A DNA stretch of 45,837 nucleotides from Clostridiales bacterium (GTDB taxonomy: Bacteria; Bacillota; Clostridia; Lachnospirales; Lachnospiraceae): assembly GCA_015655075.1 (NCBI GenBank), contig JAATFT010000052.1:1-45837 (forward strand), given 5' to 3'. The position numbers and the translations under genes are program-made. Positions 42,254 to 45,837 of this stretch are shown here, piece after piece (positions within the stretch are counted from its first letter, which is position 1; the number at the start of each line of letters is the position of its first letter). The notes beneath the pieces were generated by a model. That model made no database searches. It was not told the origin of the DNA and worked only from the letters and a program-made list of their open reading frames with translations.

Positions 42254-42960
42254 ATAACCTCGCCTCCCACATAATCTGCCAATGCATCCATAAAGACTTT
42301 CTTTCTCGGACGACTGATCTGTAATTTTTTACCGGCTACCGTTACTGTATTCTGCAGAATGCTCTCGACATGTCTTAAATTTACCAGGTAACAATTATTA
42401 CATCGGGAAAATTTATATTTCATCATCTGCTGTTCCATACTCTTCATGGTCCCAATCGTATTATAGGTATCATTTTTTGTATGTATCATTATTTTATGTC
42501 CCTGGCATTCAATGTAAGTAACTGCATTCACATCCAGACGAATCATTCCTTCTTCCTGTTTAATCGTAAGATGAGATCTGGTTCTTTCCTTCAATCTTCT
42601 GATTGCCTTTGAAAGTTCCTCGGAAAAAGCGCTGTAATTAACAGGTTTTAACACAAAATCCATAGCATTTACGGAATATCCCTGGATTGCATACTGTGCC
42701 ATGTTCGTAATAAAAATCAGGATTACGCTTTCATCCATTTTACGTATATTCTGAGCCGCTTTCATTCCGTCCATGATCTTCATCTGAATATCCAGAAAAA
42801 TGATATCATAGACAGCTTTATAATTATATACAATGTCACCGCCATCCGGGAATGTCTTTATATCGATAACCTCATTATTTTCCTCGTTATACCGTTTTAC
42901 ATAACCGGCCAATTGCTGCATGTACTTTAAATCATCCTCTACTATCGCAATATGAATCAT
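42250..42960 (-). CDS. LytTR-family response regulator
   Basis: 236 residues. Receiver domain with Asp9/Asp10, phospho-acceptor Asp57 (IIFLDIQMKIMDG) and Lys105 (FVLKPVN). LytTR DNA-binding domain from about 130 to 232 (VTYIECQGHKIMIHT, FSRCNNCYLVNLRHV). GGGAGGGA lies just upstream of the ATG. A consensus promoter sits at 43000-43029. Together with the kinase it could control the downstream GH3/GtrA/GT2 operon, but I could not find convincing LytTR target repeats there. Confidence 0.92.
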   Translation of the reverse strand: MIHIAIVEDDLKYMQQLAGYVKRYNEENNEVIDIKTFPDGGDIVYNYKAVYDIIFLDIQMKIMDGMKAAQNIRKMDESVILIFITNMAQYAIQGYSVNAMDFVLKPVNYSAFSEELSKAIRRLKERTRSHLTIKQEEGMIRLDVNAVTYIECQGHKIMIHTKNDTYNTIGTMKSMEQQMMKYKFSRCNNCYLVNLRHVESILQNTVTVAGKKLQISRPRKKVFMDALADYVGGEVI

Positions 42961-42999
42961 TATATTCCCTCCCGGAATTGCTTTATTAATTAATATCTA

Positions 43000-43029
43000 A
43001 TTATAATAGATTCGCTTTTGCCATGTCAA
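43000..43029 (-). promoter_or_regulatory. Promoter of the LytTR/GHKL two-component operon
   Basis: Minus strand TTGACA (43029-43024), 18-bp spacer, TATAAT (43005-43000), both boxes perfect. The -35 overlaps the first codons of the integrase remnant on the other strand, so the promoter was either inside the old integrase gene or created at its broken edge. Confidence 0.75.
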
Positions 43030-43458
43030 TAGAAGCCTTTCGAAGCAAGGTATTTTCAGGTGAGTGTTTAGGCTTACAGTGGTCTGACATTGATTTCACT
43101 AACAAACATATCAAAGTAGAGCATACACTGTCAGACGTAGCCGGAGAACACTTCTTGACCACTCCAAAAACAAAAGGAAGTAAGCGCCTGATCTATATGA
43201 GTGATACCGTAGTAAAGCTTCTGAAAGAGCATAAAAAATACCGGCTGGAGCTTCAAATGGCAATTAAGGACTTCAAACACCCTGAAATGGTCTTTACTTC
43301 CGCTACTGGGAATTATAGGTACTACAGCGAATATCTACGCTGACATTATGGAGTCCAGCAAGAGAAAAACAGCAGAAATTGTAGAGTTTAAGCTGGCAAT
43401 TAAGAAATTAAATTATGTTGACTTGTTCTCAATAATCAGCTACGATAGTCCGCATTAA
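43023..43458 (+). pseudogene. Tyrosine recombinase (integrase) remnant
   Basis: Frame 1 (43023-43343) shows the start of an integrase catalytic domain: GECLGLQWSDIDFTNKHIKV, then TPKTKGSKRLIYMSD. The usual RxGE is FSGE here, so the first catalytic Arg is lost. The second half appears one frame over from about 43315 (TTANIYADIMESSKRKTAEI), which is the tail just after the catalytic Tyr region. The middle with the HxxR and second Arg motifs has been deleted, and the N-terminal arm-binding domain is absent. It is a Tn916/phage-type integrase relic. Confidence 0.8.
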
Positions 43459-44104
43459 TCTTAACGTAATCATATGTAAGATCGCAGCCCCACGCAGTAG
43501 CTGTCTCACTGCCCATCTTCATATCAACGATCATCGTGCACATATTCGGATGTATCATTCCCGATCCTTTGCTCATTCCTCCGACCGTGACTATCTTGCC
43601 ACCGACTTCTATTTCTACAGCAACTTCCTTAGATCTAGTATCTGTTGTCATGATAGCACATGCTGCTTCATGTCCGCCTTCCAATGAATCGCTCAGCTTA
43701 GGAACTAGATCCTTGACACCGTTTATGAGCTTATCAAGTGGAAGCTGCTTTCCGATAATGCCTGTGGAACCCACAAGAACCGAATCAGCCGGAATGTTCA
43801 ATAACTCGCCTGCTACCTTAGCTGTCTTCTTACAAGCCTCCATACCCGGTTCCTTAGTGCATGCATTCGCAACCCCTAAGTTGACGACTACTGCCTGTGC
43901 AAAAGCTGATTCATTAACCACTTTCATATCCCATTTTACCGGAGCTGCCTTGACTACATTTGTTGTGAACGTTCCCGCTACAACACATGGCTGCTCACTG
44001 TAGATCATTGCCATATCTTTTCTGTTCTTATATTTTACCTCTGCAACTGTACCTGCTGCCTTGAATCCTTTAGCTGCCGTAACACCACCATCGATTTTCT
44101 TCAT
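43436..44104 (-). pseudogene. argJ: argJ (glutamate N-acetyltransferase) with internal deletion
   Basis: 222 residues from the ATG at 44104 (AGGAG nine bases upstream), against about 400 in intact ArgJ. The N-terminal alpha part is normal (GVTAAKGFKAAGTVAEVKY, VLVGSTGIIGKQLPLDKL) down to KGSGMIHPNMCTMI, which contains the self-cleavage Thr. The sequence then jumps in frame to the last 25 or so residues (GSETATAWGCDLTYDYVKIN, then ADYRS). Roughly 180 residues of the beta chain are missing. It cannot carry the acetyl-transfer cycle between N-acetylornithine and glutamate. No other arg gene is next to it. Confidence 0.82.
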
Positions 44105-44183
44105 AATAATTTTCTCCTTTTTCCGGCTCAATACTCACATAAAAAAATCGCACCAAACATATCTATATGTCTGATGCAACTGT

Positions 44184-44215
44184 ATAATAAGCGTATATGT
44201 TAATACTTTTATTAT
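44184..44215. promoter_or_regulatory. Dyad upstream of argJ, possible arginine-type operator
   Basis: ATAATAAGCGTAT and its inverse (11 of 13 bases) around a 6-base centre, between the divergent argJ remnant and the DUF4143 gene. The AT-rich, TATTAT-like arms are compatible with an ArgR box. This is a guess based on the adjacent gene. Confidence 0.35.
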
Positions 44216-44218
44216 GTG

Positions 44219-44247
44219 TTGACACGTTTCATTTTATCATCTAAAAT
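44219..44247 (+). promoter_or_regulatory. Promoter of the DUF4143 ATPase gene
   Basis: TTGACA (44219-44224), 17-bp spacer, TAAAAT (44242-44247). Perfect -35 and near-consensus -10, with a leader of about 60 bases. Confidence 0.6.
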
Positions 44248-44316
44248 AAAATTACATTTTATAATAGATGTATTTTATTTATCACAACTGTCCATAATGG
44301 AAGTGAGGTGCTAACA

Positions 44317-45570
44317 ATGTATATTAAAAGAGCAATTGAAGACTCCATAATTAAAATATCGAATTCCTTCCCTGTTCTGCTTGTAACAGGACCTAGACAG
44401 GTAGGTAAAACAACTCTCCTCCAGCATCTTGCAGGGCCGGAGAGAACCTATATTACATTGGATGATCCGGATATACGTTTTCTTGCAAAGAGGGATCCCG
44501 CTTTATTTATGCAGAGATATGTTCCCCCGGTTATCATCGATGAAATTCAATATGCGCCGGAAATTCTCCCTTATATTAAGATGAGTGTTGACCGGTCACG
44601 GAACAAGGGAGATTTTTGGCTGACAGGCTCTCAGATATTCCATAGGATGAAAAACGTCAGCGAGTCTCTGGCGGGGCGCGTCGGGATTGTAAATCTACTT
44701 GGCCTGTCCGGCAGTGAAATCAATAATATATCCTCCGAACCTTTTACAACCTCCTCTGAACGGCTTGCTGCCAGAACGAAAACGGCCCGTAAAATGTCAT
44801 TGTCCGATATATACGAACGCATTTTTCGAGGAGGGATGCCGGCATTGTATACAGATGAAGAGATCAATCTGGAGACCTTTTTTTCCTCTTACATCAACAG
44901 TTATCTTCAGCGGGACATAAAGGACCTGACACAGGTAGCAGACGAAATGTCTTTCTATAATTTTATGGTTGCTGTTGCGGCGCGGACCGGAAAGCCGATT
45001 ATTTACGATGAACTGGCGAAGGATACCGGAATCAGCGCGCCTACCGCAAAAAAGTGGCTGTCTATTTTAGTCTCCTCCCACATCGTAGGGTTGGTGCAAC
45101 CTTATCATAACAACGTTCTGAAACGTATGGTTAAAACACCTCTCCTGCATTTTTGGGATACAGGACTCTGCGCATATCTACTGAAATGGGGAAATGCGGA
45201 AATTCTTGAAAGAGGCGCTATGGCGGGTTCGTTTTTTGAAAGTTGGGTTTTCTCCGAGATTTATAAAAGCTATCTAAATTCAGCCAAAGAACCGCCCGTC
45301 TTCTATTACCGCGATAAGGATAAAAGGGAAATAGACCTGCTGCTGACGTATGACGGCACATTATATCCTGTCGAGATTAAAAAGTCAGCCTCCCCCGGGT
45401 CAGAGGCGGTCAAGCATTTCAGGGTACTTGATCCTGTATCCGAGCCGGAACGCTTCGGTGAACTGGAACAATACAAATTGGAAATTGGAGCAGGAGCAGT
45501 CGTTTGCATGGCCAACGATCTTCTTCCCATCGACAACAAAAATTGGTATGTTCCCGCATGGCTGATATAA
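44317..45570 (+). CDS. AAA ATPase with DUF4143 C-terminal domain
   Basis: 417 residues from the ATG at 44317 (GAGG eight bases upstream; a GTG three codons earlier overlaps that site). Walker A GPRQVGKTT with Lys31, Walker B VIIDEIQYAPE, and sensor-like LTGSQIFHRM. Then DUF4143, including YEIDL-type nuclease-like residues (FYYRDKDKREIDLLLTYDGT, PVEIKKSASPG), which resemble a PD-(D/E)xK core. These single-gene ATPases are widespread and sporadic in bacteria. Their role is not established, and some are linked to defence or toxin functions. It stands alone between the argJ remnant and a cytidylate-kinase-like gene. Confidence 0.85.
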   Translation: MYIKRAIEDSIIKISNSFPVLLVTGPRQVGKTTLLQHLAGPERTYITLDDPDIRFLAKRDPALFMQRYVPPVIIDEIQYAPEILPYIKMSVDRSRNKGDFWLTGSQIFHRMKNVSESLAGRVGIVNLLGLSGSEINNISSEPFTTSSERLAARTKTARKMSLSDIYERIFRGGMPALYTDEEINLETFFSSYINSYLQRDIKDLTQVADEMSFYNFMVAVAARTGKPIIYDELAKDTGISAPTAKKWLSILVSSHIVGLVQPYHNNVLKRMVKTPLLHFWDTGLCAYLLKWGNAEILERGAMAGSFFESWVFSEIYKSYLNSAKEPPVFYYRDKDKREIDLLLTYDGTLYPVEIKKSASPGSEAVKHFRVLDPVSEPERFGELEQYKLEIGAGAVVCMANDLLPIDNKNWYVPAWLI

Positions 45571-45599
45571 TTTGAAAAATCCATCTATACGTTTCCAAT

Positions 45600-45625
45600 G
45601 TTATAAGTTAATAACCTTTTTATCA
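45600..45625 (+). terminator. Weak terminator after the ATPase gene
   Basis: GTTAT and ATAAC pair around a short loop and are followed by five T residues, about 30 bases past the stop. The stem is short and AT-rich. Confidence 0.35.
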
Positions 45626-45628
45626 AAA

Positions 45629-45837
45629 TTAATCCGCCAGATTAAATTTTTTCCGCACTATATCAACCAGCACTTTCGCGGTTTCGCCGACTCCCCCGAA
45701 GGTGCTGCTGTCAATCAGAATATCCTTATAGACCACATTTTCGCTGTAAGTTTTCGCATAATGCATACTGTAGGACCGGCGCGCCTCATCCACATCGGCA
45801 ATCATTTTATCGACGTCCGCCGGGTCCATATGCAGGA
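45629..45837 (-). CDS. C-terminal part of a second cytidylate-kinase-like protein, cut by the window edge
   Basis: The last 68 or so residues are visible. KMIADVDEARRSYSMHYAKT and YKDILIDSSTFGGVGETAKV align closely with the tail of the protein at 14774-15373 (KMIAKVDKARNSYHKSYAGY, HKDIMIDSSMFGIEGTSKV). The gene therefore enters from the right edge. Same family, unknown substrate. Confidence 0.82.
   Translation of the reverse strand, partial: LHMDPADVDKMIADVDEARRSYSMHYAKTYSENVVYKDILIDSSTFGGVGETAKVLVDIVRKKFNLAD

Noticed and set aside
43023..43343. Functional site-specific recombinase
   Set aside because: The first catalytic Arg is replaced and the His/Arg core is deleted; no attachment-site repeats or cargo genes were seen.

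Overview
The window looks like chromosomal DNA of a low-G+C anaerobic Gram-positive, most likely a gut Lachnospiraceae-type Clostridium. The support is strong AGGAGG-type ribosome binding sites, lipoprotein solute-binding proteins, YesM/YesN-type and GHKL/LytTR two-component systems, carbohydrate ABC transporters without their own ATPase, GH3 enzymes and oxygen-sensitive Fe-S flavoproteins. No rRNA, tRNA, CRISPR array or intact mobile element was seen.

Layout. (1) 1-690: the start of an unrecognised small gene and a small membrane protein. (2) 1013-7073: a sugar module. A solute-binding protein, two permeases and a class II aldolase read leftward. An ADP-dependent sugar kinase family protein reads rightward from a shared control region. 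(3) 7392-18551: an amino-acid module read leftward. It holds an amino-acid ABC transporter, a cytidylate-kinase-like protein, an Fe-S protein, a Sel1-repeat protein, a four-subunit flavin/Fe-S dehydrogenase, a MerR regulator and a Cys/Met PLP lyase. Three promoters with 19-bp spacers share one dyad, which marks a small MerR regulon. (4) 18636-29299: a DUF5060/DUF4038-type glycosidase beside a transporter operon collapsed by deletion, a LacI regulator, a complete carbohydrate ABC transporter, and a divergent YesM/YesN pair. (5) 29331-32985: a decay zone with a frameshifted gene, a zinc dehydrogenase, a G+C-richer fragment (broken SDR end plus intact cupin), a tautomerase, an FMN reductase-like gene with a nonsense codon, and a glycosidase fragment. 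(6) 33065-42960: a domain-permuted membrane GH3, a GT2 glycosyltransferase, a GtrA-like protein, a classical GH3 and a GHKL/LytTR pair. (7) 43000-45837: a dead integrase, an argJ with an internal deletion, a DUF4143 ATPase and the end of a second cytidylate-kinase-like gene.

How it works together (inference): most of the window is for catching sugars and amino acids from outside, each transporter sitting with its own regulator and first catabolic enzymes. Noteworthy points are a family of long (about 160 bp) hairpins with different arms but a similar tip, the MerR regulon around the redox complex, and at least eight broken genes.
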